Below are positions 24,861-33,197 of a stretch of DNA of 64,000 nt, one piece after another (positions within the stretch are counted from its first letter, which is position 1; each line of letters starts with the position of its first letter). Position numbers and translations under genes: made by a program. Location: the NCBI GenBank assembly GCA_045637505.1, contig JAZTZO010000051.1:62001-126000 (forward strand). Direction: 5' to 3'. The notes below the pieces were generated by a model. That model was not told the origin of the DNA. It ran no database searches and was given only the letters and a program-made list of their open reading frames with translations. This DNA is from RGIG4079 sp045637505 (GTDB lineage Bacteria; Bacteroidota; Bacteroidia; Bacteroidales; Muribaculaceae).

Positions 24861-24892
24861 AATAGCCTTGCGTTTTTACTCGCAAGGCTATT
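24861..24892. terminator. Hairpin after the Cys-rich small protein
   Basis: AATAGCCTTGCG (24861-24872) pairs with CGCAAGGCTATT (24881-24892). It faces the end of the minus-strand gene at 24918; the T tract on either side is modest. Confidence 0.6.
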
Positions 24893-24917
24893 TCTATTTT
24901 ATAGGCACCTTTGTTCT

Positions 24918-25082
24918 TCAAATCATGTAACCATCATCATCCTCTTCTTCCTCTTCGTAGTCATAGTCGAGGTCGTCATAGTTTGTGTCTTGCAATGTTT
25001 CGTTATCGAAGTCGCTACAACGACATATGCCGTCATCACATCGGCCACAAGTACATTCAAGATATTCGTTCAACTCGTCCAT
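24918..25082 (-). CDS. 54-aa Cys-rich acidic small protein
   Basis: A frame from ATG (25080-25082) to TGA (24918-24920) encodes MDELNEYLECTCGRCDDGIC, then RCSDFDNETLQ and an acidic tail with a run of Glu and Asp. Five cysteines at 10, 12, 15, 20 and 22 form a compact cluster fit for zinc or an Fe-S site. The plus-strand ORF over the same bases (24840-25181) is hydrophobic nonsense and is rejected. The gene lies between HipBST and oxyR, ends in a hairpin, and is unlike any family I recognise. Confidence 0.6.
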   Translation of the reverse strand: MDELNEYLECTCGRCDDGICRCSDFDNETLQDTNYDDLDYDYEEEEEDDDGYMI

Positions 25083-25177
25083 AACTACAACAAAATATTT
25101 GGCACAATAAAATACTCAATTAACTCGAATAAATCTCGTTGTACAAAGATTCTCAATTCTCAACTCTCAATTCTCAA

Positions 25178-26107
25178 TTAATACACTGCCACTTGTGAGG
25201 TTGCGAGTGAGTGCATTGCTTTAGGCACTGAGGCTTGGATTTCGTCGATGATTGCCGAGAGTATTGTGTGACGTATGAAATTTTTGTTTGTAGCCATTAC
25301 CAATCGACGCGATGGAATGGGGATAGCAAATGGACGCACAAGTTCTTTTTGAGTTTCACTCAACTGTTGCACTGCCATCCATGGGATAAATGTCACACCG
25401 CAGCCACTTTCAACCATGCGCATAAAAGTTTCGATACTTCCAAGACTATAAGTCATCTGACTATCTTGCGCCGACTTGATTTGGCAATATTTCACCATTT
25501 GATCACGGAAACAATGTCCCTCATCTAATAACCATAATTGATGATTTTGCAAGTCGCTACTCTTTACGAGCTGTTTTTCATACAACGGACACGATTTTGA
25601 CACATAAGCCATATATTGCTCATAAAATAGGTGCGAGATATTATATTCTTCCAAATCTTCAATATCAGCCAATACCCCAGCATCAATTTCACCATTGAGC
25701 AATGCTCGTTTTATCTCATGTGTTTTCAACTCGGCAATACGCAGTTCCAATTTGGGATATTTTTTCATCAACACCGAGATAAATCGAGGCAAAAGATATG
25801 GCGCGATTGTTGGCAGAATTCCTAAAGTAAATTTACCCGCTACATCTTGTTTTTGCTCTTGCACAATATTTTTTATCTGCTCGGCTTGAACAAGTGCCTC
25901 TTTAGCTTGTTTTATTACCAACAGGCCAGCAGGTGTAGGTGCAATTGGTTGTTGTGAGCGATCAAAAATTTTCACCTCGAGTTCATCCTCGAGTTTTTGA
26001 ATCATCGCACTCAATGTGGGTTGAGTCACATTGCAATACTCGGCCGCCTTGGTGAAATGACGAAATTTCTCAAGAGCTATAATATATTCAAACTGCTGTA
26101 AAGTCAT
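25178..26107 (-). CDS. oxyR: Hydrogen peroxide sensor and regulator OxyR
   Basis: A 309-aa LysR-type regulator with an N-terminal winged helix (FRHFTKAAEYCNVTQPTLSA) and the OxyR redox motif DEGHCFRDQMVKYC. The two cysteines are C199 and C208, the same numbers and spacing as the disulfide pair of E. coli OxyR. Oxidation would switch it to activate antioxidant genes. dps is transcribed divergently from the shared 132-bp region. Confidence 0.95.
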   Translation of the reverse strand: MTLQQFEYIIALEKFRHFTKAAEYCNVTQPTLSAMIQKLEDELEVKIFDRSQQPIAPTPAGLLVIKQAKEALVQAEQIKNIVQEQKQDVAGKFTLGILPTIAPYLLPRFISVLMKKYPKLELRIAELKTHEIKRALLNGEIDAGVLADIEDLEEYNISHLFYEQYMAYVSKSCPLYEKQLVKSSDLQNHQLWLLDEGHCFRDQMVKYCQIKSAQDSQMTYSLGSIETFMRMVESGCGVTFIPWMAVQQLSETQKELVRPFAIPIPSRRLVMATNKNFIRHTILSAIIDEIQASVPKAMHSLATSQVAVY

Positions 26108-26141
26108 GATGTTTAACTATTTATCCTCAAATATAAAATTT

Positions 26142-26159
26142 ATCTATAAAGCAATAGAT
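26142..26159. promoter_or_regulatory. Candidate OxyR site between oxyR and dps
   Basis: ATCTAT (26142-26147), six bases, ATAGAT (26154-26159). The CTAT/ATAG tetranucleotides recall the E. coli OxyR element, and the site lies upstream of the dps -33 box. Spacing is not exactly the E. coli one. Confidence 0.4.
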
Positions 26160-26167
26160 TTCATCGG

Positions 26168-26198
26168 TTGTGAAGTTATGGTTCACATTATACCTTTG
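26168..26198 (+). promoter_or_regulatory. dps promoter
   Basis: TTG (26168-26170), 20 bases, TACCTTTG (26191-26198). Confidence 0.75.
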
Positions 26199-26239
26199 CA
26201 ATACAAAGAAAAGAAAAAATATTAACAACTCAAAAAAAT

Positions 26240-26734
26240 ATGAATATGAAAACTTTAGATTATCTCCACATGAACGAAAATAATGCAACTACTGTTGCTA
26301 ACCTTTTAAAACAACTCCTTGCCGACTTCCAAGTGCATTACACCAATCTTCGTGGCATGCATTGGCACATCGAAGGTCGCGGATTCTTCGTGCTACATGA
26401 AAAATTTGAAAGCATGTATGACGACATGGCAAGCAAAATCGACGAAGTAGCTGAACGCATATTGATGCTCGGTTCAACTCCCGAAAATCGTTTCAGCGAA
26501 TATCTCAAAATGGCAAAATTACCCGAGACTACCGGCATCAACTGCAGCGACTGTGCAGTGAAACATATACTCGACTCTTACAAATACCTCATCGGTATTG
26601 AAAAAGAAGCGTTGAAGGCTGCCGAAGAAGCTCACGATGTTGTAACAGCCGATATGCTCACTGGATACATCGCCCAACAAGAAAAAATGGTGTGGATGCT
26701 CGTGGCTTTCAGCACCAACAACTGCAACAAATAG
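26240..26734 (+). CDS. dps: Dps ferritin-like DNA and iron protection protein
   Basis: A 164-aa four-helix protein with the Dps ferroxidase pattern: NLRGMHWHIEGRGFFVLHEK and MYDDMASKIDEVAERILMLG. His and Asp/Glu of these helices form the inter-subunit iron site. Dps shells store iron oxidised by peroxide and protect DNA. A second ATG two codons in (26246) is also a possible start. Divergence from oxyR and the local promoter make peroxide induction likely. Confidence 0.95.
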   Translation: MNMKTLDYLHMNENNATTVANLLKQLLADFQVHYTNLRGMHWHIEGRGFFVLHEKFESMYDDMASKIDEVAERILMLGSTPENRFSEYLKMAKLPETTGINCSDCAVKHILDSYKYLIGIEKEALKAAEEAHDVVTADMLTGYIAQQEKMVWMLVAFSTNNCNK

Positions 26735-26791
26735 TATTTTCCAACCACAATAGAAGCAATTAAAATTAGTAGTATTATTATTTAACACGAG

Positions 26792-26825
26792 AAAGGGACT
26801 GCCCGCGAGGACAGTCCCTTTTAAT
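26792..26825 (+). terminator. Terminator after dps
   Basis: AAAGGGACTG (26792-26801) pairs with CAGTCCCTTT (26812-26821), then T and A. Confidence 0.85.
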
Positions 26826-26871
26826 ATTAGTTTCGTGATTGCCCATATTTGAGCAATATATCAATCGTCTT

Positions 26872-28170
26872 TTAACAATTAAAAAACTCGGTAAATGCTT
26901 TTATTATGTATATGTGGTCGATGGTGGAGGCTGTTTCACGCACCGAGTGCATACCCCACATTGCAGCACCCATATCTACCCCACGGAGGTCGATTTGTGA
27001 AGTGAGGATATTGCCAAGCGTTGAGCCTCCTGCTACATCACTATGATTTACGAAATATTGACATGGCACGCCTGCTCGTTCACATATTGTCTTAAACACA
27101 GCGGCCGAGTCGGCATCGGTCATATACTTGCAATTTGCATTAATCTTGATTACCGGACCACCACCAAGCACGGGATGATTTGTGGGGTCTTGTTTCTCAA
27201 CATAATTGGGATGCACGGCATGAGCATTGTCGGCCGACACCATAAACGAGCGAGCCACTGCACGCAAATAATCCTCTTCATTACCACCAAGACAACCATT
27301 TATGCGGCGCAAAATATGCTCAAGCACAGGCGAAGCAGCCCCTTGTTTTGTTCCACTACCAGTTTCTTCGTTATCAAAGATTGCCATTATGCGTGTTTGC
27401 TTACTATCATTCGATTCAAGCAACGCTGTCATTGCTGCATGTGCCATGCTCAAGTCATCAAGTCGGCCCGATGTAATAAAATCATTATCCACACCCACAA
27501 GACAAGCTTTGGTTGTATCATAGAGCGATAGATCAAAGTCAATAATATCTGATGCATCCACTTTAAGTTCTTCAGCCACCAATCGCAACACATATCCATC
27601 TTTTTCGGCAATATCATTGATTGTACCTATTACTGGCAACATATCTTTTTGTCGCGACAATGGATTGCCATCGTTCACTGCACGATTAAAATGTATTGCA
27701 AGATGTGGAATTGTCAACAATGGGCGTTCAAAATTTATCAATCGAGTTTCGGGGTTTAGTGGGTCATCGGTGCGTAGCAATACACGACCGGCAATTGACA
27801 ATGGGCGGTCAAACCATGTGTAAAGAATAGGACCACCATACACCTCGGTGTTTAATTTCATCATTCCCCCATCGCTCACCATTTCGGGATTGGGTTTAAT
27901 GCGGAAACAAGGCGAGTCACTATGAGCCGAAATAATTTTATATCCAGCGGTAGGTCCTTCGGTTCCCACTACAAAACCAAAGATGGCCGAATTGTTTTTC
28001 ACCACATAATATTTGCCACCAGGAGTCAATTCCCATTTATCGGCAGCATCAAGGCATTTAAAACCATTAGCGTCCAATCGTTCACGAATTGTTTTCACAG
28101 CATAGAAATTCACCACACTACTATCCATAAACGACATTAGGTCGTTAATATATTTCATCAAATTTTCCAT
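26872..28170 (-). CDS. M18-family aminopeptidase
   Basis: A 432-aa zinc aminopeptidase of the aspartyl aminopeptidase/ApeB type. Motifs in order are SAHSDSPCFRIKP, TSGRLDDLS, FDNEETGSGTKQG, and NHSDVAGGSTLGNI near the end, supplying the His, Asp and Glu metal ligands. It trims N-terminal residues from peptides in the cytosol. It is the last gene of the minus-strand run yicC-gmk-nadD-DUF5063-M18, 20 bases after its neighbour. Confidence 0.9.
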   Translation of the reverse strand: MENLMKYINDLMSFMDSSVVNFYAVKTIRERLDANGFKCLDAADKWELTPGGKYYVVKNNSAIFGFVVGTEGPTAGYKIISAHSDSPCFRIKPNPEMVSDGGMMKLNTEVYGGPILYTWFDRPLSIAGRVLLRTDDPLNPETRLINFERPLLTIPHLAIHFNRAVNDGNPLSRQKDMLPVIGTINDIAEKDGYVLRLVAEELKVDASDIIDFDLSLYDTTKACLVGVDNDFITSGRLDDLSMAHAAMTALLESNDSKQTRIMAIFDNEETGSGTKQGAASPVLEHILRRINGCLGGNEEDYLRAVARSFMVSADNAHAVHPNYVEKQDPTNHPVLGGGPVIKINANCKYMTDADSAAVFKTICERAGVPCQYFVNHSDVAGGSTLGNILTSQIDLRGVDMGAAMWGMHSVRETASTIDHIYIIKAFTEFFNC

Positions 28171-28190
28171 GTTATAAGAGTTTTAATCGG

Positions 28191-28724
28191 TTAATATTCA
28201 TTTTCATCCTCGTCATTTTTGTGGCGAAGGTGGTTGAGTGGACGCATCACATTACATAGAATACGACTCCAATATCCCTCAAAGTCCTCTTTTACAGCCA
28301 CAAGTGCAAGGGGTATCATCTCTTGAGGTGCTTCTTTTATTGTTTCAACAAAGTTAAACAACGATTGAAACAAATCGGCCAACGACTCTGAGATACTTGC
28401 TGCTAATGGTGTATCGGAATATTTCATATCCTCCTCAAACACTTCGAGATACATATCATCAGCTCCCAATAGGGTTTCGATATTTCTACGAGCCGACTCG
28501 TAATAATCTTCATCGAGCACACTTTCGAGATAAGCATCCTCATCTTCGCCAAGTTCTTCCACTCGCAAATCGTTGGCTGCAATATATATGCGTGGCAACA
28601 ATCGCACCATCTCGGCAACAAATTCGCCTCGTTCACTTTCACGAGCGCGTTCTATTGCCATGCAATATTCATTACATAATGCGATAAACGCCAAAGAATT
28701 ATTATTAAGTACTGTTGACTCCAT
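28191..28724 (-). CDS. DUF5063-like protein
   Basis: A 177-aa acidic, helical protein with FIALCNEYCMAIERARES at the N-terminus, VRLLPRIYIAANDL, and a C-terminal AVKEDFEGYWSRILCNVMRP then LNHLRH. The pattern matches the DUF5063 family as I remember it; its biochemical role is not known. It starts 5 bases after nadD and is probably cotranscribed. Confidence 0.65.
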   Translation of the reverse strand: MESTVLNNNSLAFIALCNEYCMAIERARESERGEFVAEMVRLLPRIYIAANDLRVEELGEDEDAYLESVLDEDYYESARRNIETLLGADDMYLEVFEEDMKYSDTPLAASISESLADLFQSLFNFVETIKEAPQEMIPLALVAVKEDFEGYWSRILCNVMRPLNHLRHKNDEDENEY

Positions 28725-28729
28725 ATTTC

Positions 28730-29305
28730 TTATTTATATAGATTGTTTCGTTTTATATATTCCCACACACCAGCAGGCAACTTATCAGCAACATTTTCAC
28801 CTTGAACTATTGCCGCTCTAATTTCAGTGCTCGACACATCGGCAAGTGGAGCTTCTACCACTACAACATTTTTGTCGTTGATTGGTTTTAACTCATATCC
28901 GGGTCGAGGATATATCACCACTCCATATTCATCTATGATGCGTTGATAATCTTTCCATCGGTCAAATATGTTCCAATTATCTCCACCTATCACAAGGCGA
29001 AACTCACAATCGGGATATTGTTGAGATAATCGTTCAAGAGTGTTTATTGTATATGAAGGCCGTGGCATCGTTAATTCAATATCACACACCTCTACCCCAT
29101 CTACACCCTTTGTTGCAAGCTGCAACATTGCCAATCGATGATTATCATCAAGCAAGTCACTTGACACTTTCAACGGATTTTGAGGCGAAAGCGTGAGCCA
29201 CACTTCATCAAGTTGTGAATGTTGGCTCAAATACTGGGCAAGCATAATGTGTCCCCTATGAACAGGGTTGAATGATCCGCCAAATATGCCCACCACTTTC
29301 TTCAT
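28730..29305 (-). CDS. nadD: Nicotinate-nucleotide adenylyltransferase
   Basis: A 191-aa nucleotidyltransferase with the phosphate-binding motif GIFGGSFNPVHRGHIMLA and the C-terminal SSTEIRAAIVQGE (I-S/T-S-T-x-I-R). It converts nicotinate mononucleotide and ATP to deamido-NAD. GGDNWNIFDRW is the family core. Third gene of the yicC operon. Confidence 0.95.
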   Translation of the reverse strand: MKKVVGIFGGSFNPVHRGHIMLAQYLSQHSQLDEVWLTLSPQNPLKVSSDLLDDNHRLAMLQLATKGVDGVEVCDIELTMPRPSYTINTLERLSQQYPDCEFRLVIGGDNWNIFDRWKDYQRIIDEYGVVIYPRPGYELKPINDKNVVVVEAPLADVSSTEIRAAIVQGENVADKLPAGVWEYIKRNNLYK

Positions 29306-29323
29306 ATCACTCTTAAGAGTATA

Positions 29324-29890
29324 TTATTTTACAAACTCTTCAATCAAAGCCTTTGTTTGCGTTACAGCAGTTGCCAAGTCATCATTCACCACTTGGAAAT
29401 CATAGTCTTTGGCAAATCCTATTTCATATTCGGCCTTACCTACTCGTTCATTAATAACCTCGGCACTATCGGTTGCACGCCCTTCAAGACGACGGCGCAA
29501 CTCCTCAACGCTTGGTGGCATAATAAAAATGCTACGAGCCTCTTCGCCATAGAGTTTTTTCACATTCACTCCACCTTTCACATCAATATCGAGCACCACA
29601 TTATGACCAGCTTCGCATATGCGCGCAACCTCTCTTTTCAAAGTGCCATAGAAGCGGCCAGGATACACCTCTTCATATTCTACAAACGCATCTTCGGCAA
29701 TAGCCTTGCGAAACTCTTCGTCGGTGAGGAAGAAATAGTTCACTCCATGTTGTTCACCCTCGCGTGGAGCGCGATTGGTTGCCGAAACCGAAAACTGCAT
29801 ATCAATTTCACCTTCGGCAAGAATTGCGTTGATAATGGTTGATTTCCCACAACCCGATGGAGCCGATATGATAATAACTTTTCCTGCCAT
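29324..29890 (-). CDS. gmk: Guanylate kinase
   Basis: A 188-aa kinase that makes GDP from GMP and ATP. The P-loop is SAPSGCGKST, followed by the GMP-binding region SVSATNRAPREGEQHGVNYF and YGTLKREV. It starts 6 bases after yicC. Together with guaA and guaB in the same window it completes the guanine nucleotide route from IMP to GDP. Confidence 0.96.
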   Translation of the reverse strand: MAGKVIIISAPSGCGKSTIINAILAEGEIDMQFSVSATNRAPREGEQHGVNYFFLTDEEFRKAIAEDAFVEYEEVYPGRFYGTLKREVARICEAGHNVVLDIDVKGGVNVKKLYGEEARSIFIMPPSVEELRRRLEGRATDSAEVINERVGKAEYEIGFAKDYDFQVVNDDLATAVTQTKALIEEFVK

Positions 29891-29896
29891 AACTCG

Positions 29897-30772
29897 TTAC
29901 ATTACATTGAGCACTTGCTCCTTGATTTGTTCAAGTTCATCTTTCATTCTCACCACAATCTTTTGCATTTCGGCATGATTGCTTTTCGAGCCGAGAGTAT
30001 TTATTTCACGGCCCATTTCTTGAGAAATAAAACCGAGTTTTTTACCTTGACCATGAGTATCATTCATCGTCTCGATAAAATAATTGAGGTGTTGAGTGAG
30101 GCGTTGCTTTTCCTCATTCACATCAAGTTTTTCGATGTAATAAATCATCTCTTGTTCAAGACGCGACTTATCATAGTCAACCTCCTTAATTTTAGCCAAT
30201 CCATCTTCAATGCGAGCACGAATTTTTGCCACGCGCTCACCTTCATATTGAGGCACCTCGCTCAATCGTGCACGAATATTGTCGATGCGTTGGGCGAAAA
30301 ACTCTTCAAGTTTCTTACCCTCTTCGCGACGGAATTGCATCAACCCCTCGATAGCCTCATCAACAGCCTTGAGTAGAGCATCTCCCTCCTCATCGCTCAA
30401 TGAGGTGGAATTTTCGGCCTTCATCACCTCGGGCATGCGCAATAACACACTATACCAATCGGTAGGCAACGGAATAGCCAACTCTTGCGACATCGTTTCT
30501 ATTTGCGTTTTATATTGAGCCATCAACGCAATGTTGAGAGTGGCTGGAGTATCTGACACAACTGTTTCAACATGCACACTCAAGTCAACTTTGCCGCGTT
30601 CAAGACGACGCGCAATGCGATTGCGCATTTCAAGTTCTTTTTCACGATATGCAGCAGGTACTCGAGCCGACACATCAAGTTGTTTGCTGTTGAGCGATTT
30701 TATCTCAACAGTGATTTTTTTATTTGGGATTTCAACAATTGCCTTGCCAAATCCCGTCATTGATAAGAGCAT
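29897..30772 (-). CDS. yicC: YicC/YloC-family endoribonuclease
   Basis: A 291-aa protein with the family start MLLSMTGFGKA and the C-terminal GREINTLGSKSNHAEMQKIV, then VRMKDELEQIKEQVLNV. ATG 30772 is chosen; the open frame runs on to 30895 but would enter the divergent tsaB gene, and the family begins with a SMTGFG motif. YicC cuts RNA and helps turn over small RNAs in E. coli. It is the first gene of the minus-strand operon. Confidence 0.9.
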   Translation of the reverse strand: MLLSMTGFGKAIVEIPNKKITVEIKSLNSKQLDVSARVPAAYREKELEMRNRIARRLERGKVDLSVHVETVVSDTPATLNIALMAQYKTQIETMSQELAIPLPTDWYSVLLRMPEVMKAENSTSLSDEEGDALLKAVDEAIEGLMQFRREEGKKLEEFFAQRIDNIRARLSEVPQYEGERVAKIRARIEDGLAKIKEVDYDKSRLEQEMIYYIEKLDVNEEKQRLTQHLNYFIETMNDTHGQGKKLGFISQEMGREINTLGSKSNHAEMQKIVVRMKDELEQIKEQVLNVM

Positions 30773-30801
30773 TCTATTACAATTTTTATATTTATTTTCT
30801 G

Positions 30802-30809
30802 CAAAGTTA
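30802..30809 (-). promoter_or_regulatory. -7 box for yicC operon
   Basis: TAACTTTG on the minus strand, 30 bases upstream of the yicC start. No clear -33 box. Confidence 0.5.
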
Positions 30810-30830
30810 AGTTTTAAGGTTGAAAATGCG

Positions 30831-30838
30831 TAAATTTG
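30831..30838 (+). promoter_or_regulatory. -7 box for tsaB
   Basis: TAAATTTG, 22 bases upstream of ATG 30861, divergent from the yicC box. Confidence 0.55.
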
Positions 30839-30860
30839 TAGCGAAAATCTTACAAAAAAA

Positions 30861-31556
30861 ATGGCAGTAATATTAAATATCGAAACATCAACCAATGTTT
30901 GCTCGGTTGCAGTAACAGCCGAAGGGATGGTTTTAACCCACTTTGAAGACTTCCAAGGTCAAAATCACGCAGCCCTTTTGAGTGGCTATATAAAAGCGTG
31001 TCTCGACTATATTCGCGAAAAAGAAATGACACTTAACGCAGTAGCCGTGAGCATCGGCCCAGGCAGTTACACCGGCTTGCGAATAGGCCTATCCGAAGCT
31101 AAAGGACTTGCCTATGCTCTCAACATTCCACTAATTGGCATCGACACATTGCAAATCATGGCTGTGTCGGTGATGTTTAAGCACGACATCGACCCCGAAT
31201 CGCTCTTTGTACCTATGATTGACGCTCGACGCATGGAAGTATATACTGCCGTTTACGACATGGCACTCCAATCGCAACTCGCCCCCACTCCACTCATTCT
31301 CGACGAGACATCCTATCGCGAGTGGCTCGACAAAGGCGCGAAAATGATATTCTTTGGTAATGGTAGCGACAAAGCAAAAGAATTGCTTGAATCACATCCC
31401 GGCGCTCAATTTATTGCCGACATAAAACCATTGGCTGTTGACATGATGGCACTCTCCGACCGTGCATTCTCACAACAGCAATTCCTCGACCTCGCCTACT
31501 CAACACCATCCTACCTCAAAGAATTCCAAGCCACAAAACCCAAAAACTTGATATAA
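30861..31556 (+). CDS. tsaB: tRNA threonylcarbamoyladenosine protein TsaB
   Basis: A 231-aa ASKHA-fold protein: ILNIETSTNVCSVAV at the start and VSIGPGSYTGLRIGLSEAKG near residue 65. TsaB works with TsaD and TsaE to attach the t6A modification to tRNA position 37. It is usual in length and divergent from yicC. Confidence 0.94.
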   Translation: MAVILNIETSTNVCSVAVTAEGMVLTHFEDFQGQNHAALLSGYIKACLDYIREKEMTLNAVAVSIGPGSYTGLRIGLSEAKGLAYALNIPLIGIDTLQIMAVSVMFKHDIDPESLFVPMIDARRMEVYTAVYDMALQSQLAPTPLILDETSYREWLDKGAKMIFFGNGSDKAKELLESHPGAQFIADIKPLAVDMMALSDRAFSQQQFLDLAYSTPSYLKEFQATKPKNLI

Positions 31557-31620
31557 AATCTCACTTTAATACACAACAATCTTGTTATATTAGTTATAAC
31601 ATTCAATAAAATCTACAATT

Positions 31621-32784
31621 ATGATAAAGAACATAACTCCTACGATTAAATACATCGGTGTTGATGATGTGACGCTCGATTTGTTTGAGAGTCAATATAT
31701 CATTCCCAATGGCATTTCTTATAACTCATATCTCATTCTCGATGAGAAGGTGGCTATCATGGACACGGTGGATCGTCGCATGAGCGATGAATGGTGGAGT
31801 AATCTTGAAACTGCTCTCGAGGGTCGCACCCCCGATTATCTTATTGTGCACCACATGGAGCCCGACCATGCTGGAAATATAGCCAAAGCTATGGCTAAAT
31901 ATCCCGATATGAAAGTAGTAGCATCAACTAAAGCGATTGCTATGATGCCTCAATTTTTTGAAGATGTGAATTTCACTGGTCGCACTATTGCCGTAAATGA
32001 GTATGAAAAACTGCCGCTCGGCACTCACACTTTGCAGTTCCTCATGGCGCCTATGGTACATTGGCCCGAAGTGATGGTTACATATGACCATGCCGATAAG
32101 GTTGTTTTCTCAGCCGACGGTTTTGGAAAATTTGGTGCATTGAGTCACGAAGAAGATTGGGCTTGCGAAGCGCGTCGATATTACTTTAATATATGTGGTA
32201 AATATGGCATTTCGGTGCAAGCATTACTCAAAAAACTCGAAGCGCTTGATGTAAAACACATCTGCCCTCTCCATGGTCCTATTTTAAGTGACAACCTCGA
32301 CTATTATATAGGTCTATATAATACTTGGAGCAAATATGAAGTAGAAACCGACGGCGTGTTTATCGCATACGCCTCAATTCATGGTGGCACAAAAGCTGCT
32401 GCATTAAAATTGGCCGACATGCTCACCCAAAAAGGTGCAAAGAAAGTTGCTATTACCGATTTGAGTCGCGACGACATGGCCGAGGCTGTTGAAGATGCGT
32501 TCCGTTATGGGCGAATGGTGGTGGCGGCATCATCATACGACGGAGATGTGTTCCCTCCAATGTATTATTTCTTGCATCATCTCAAACTCAAAGCATTCCA
32601 AAATCGCCGCGTAGCAATCATCGAAAATGGCTCATGGGCACCATCGGCTGGACGCGTAATGAAAGAAATGATTGGTAAAATGAAAAACATCGACCTCGTT
32701 GAACCTATCGTAACACTACGCTCAACAATGAAACAAACCGATATTCCTGCAATGGAAGCCCTTGCCGATGCAATATTGAAATAA
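31621..32784 (+). CDS. Flavodiiron protein (FprA, A-type flavoprotein)
   Basis: A 387-aa protein with a metallo-beta-lactamase-like diiron domain (HHMEPDHAGN) and later His in HICPLHGPIL, then a flavodoxin domain starting VFIAYASIHGGTKAAALKLA. Flavodiiron proteins reduce O2 or NO to harmless products in anaerobes. Its presence fits the oxygen-sensitive life implied by OxyR and Dps. The gene is single, ended by a strong terminator. Confidence 0.93.
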   Translation: MIKNITPTIKYIGVDDVTLDLFESQYIIPNGISYNSYLILDEKVAIMDTVDRRMSDEWWSNLETALEGRTPDYLIVHHMEPDHAGNIAKAMAKYPDMKVVASTKAIAMMPQFFEDVNFTGRTIAVNEYEKLPLGTHTLQFLMAPMVHWPEVMVTYDHADKVVFSADGFGKFGALSHEEDWACEARRYYFNICGKYGISVQALLKKLEALDVKHICPLHGPILSDNLDYYIGLYNTWSKYEVETDGVFIAYASIHGGTKAAALKLADMLTQKGAKKVAITDLSRDDMAEAVEDAFRYGRMVVAASSYDGDVFPPMYYFLHHLKLKAFQNRRVAIIENGSWAPSAGRVMKEMIGKMKNIDLVEPIVTLRSTMKQTDIPAMEALADAILK

Positions 32785-32808
32785 GATTGTCAATCTCTCA
32801 AATATAAT

Positions 32809-32850
32809 TAGGTCAACTATGCCCAAATGAGTATTAGTTGACCTATTTTT
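32809..32850 (+). terminator. Terminator after the flavodiiron gene
   Basis: TAGGTCAACTA (32809-32819) pairs with TAGTTGACCTA (32835-32845), then TTTTT. Confidence 0.88.
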
Positions 32851-32921
32851 ATTTTGCACAAAAATCGCAACTTTTGCATTTATTAATTTGCGTGTGCCAT
32901 ATTTTTGCTCATACATCATAT

Positions 32922-32929
32922 TACCTTTG
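32922..32929 (+). promoter_or_regulatory. -7 box before the 33-aa peptide
   Basis: TACCTTTG fits TAnnTTTG; the TTTG at 32904-32907 is only 14 bases upstream, so the -33 spacing is not canonical. Confidence 0.45.
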
Positions 32930-32974
32930 TGCCATAATCAAAAACAAAATTAATAACAATAAAAATCACATATT

Positions 32975-33076
32975 ATGGCAACATTTATCATCATCGGTTT
33001 CTTCGTAGCAATCCTCAGCGTTTTGAATCATTACGAAAAAGAATATCAAAAAGAATCACAAAACAGCGACATTTAA
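32975..33076 (+). CDS. 33-aa putative membrane peptide
   Basis: A short frame from ATG 32975 to TAA 33074-33076 encodes MATFIIIGFFVAILSVLNHY, then EKEYQKESQNSDI: one membrane helix followed by a charged tail. A -7 box lies 45 bases upstream. It sits alone between the flavodiiron gene and guaB. Small single-helix proteins are common but hard to prove from one sequence. Confidence 0.4.
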   Translation: MATFIIIGFFVAILSVLNHYEKEYQKESQNSDI

Positions 33077-33160
33077 AACAAACAAGAGTGATTTACGACT
33101 TTTGGCAAAAAAAATGCGCAAAATATCGCATTAAATGATGATATATTCACGAAAAGTTTT

Positions 33161-33168
33161 TAACTTTG
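33161..33168 (+). promoter_or_regulatory. -7 box of guaB
   Basis: TAACTTTG, 29 bases before ATG 33198. Confidence 0.6.
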
Positions 33169-33197
33169 CATGCAATAAAATTTAAAACTTCGTTTTT

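Noticed and set aside
24840..25181. Plus-strand ORF of 113 aa with a Val/Ile-rich stretch
   Set aside because: It is the reverse frame of an acidic, Cys-rich minus-strand gene and has no homology I recognise.
30773..30895. Longer N-terminus for YicC
   Set aside because: The extension overlaps the divergent tsaB start and both promoter boxes; the family begins with SMTGFG.
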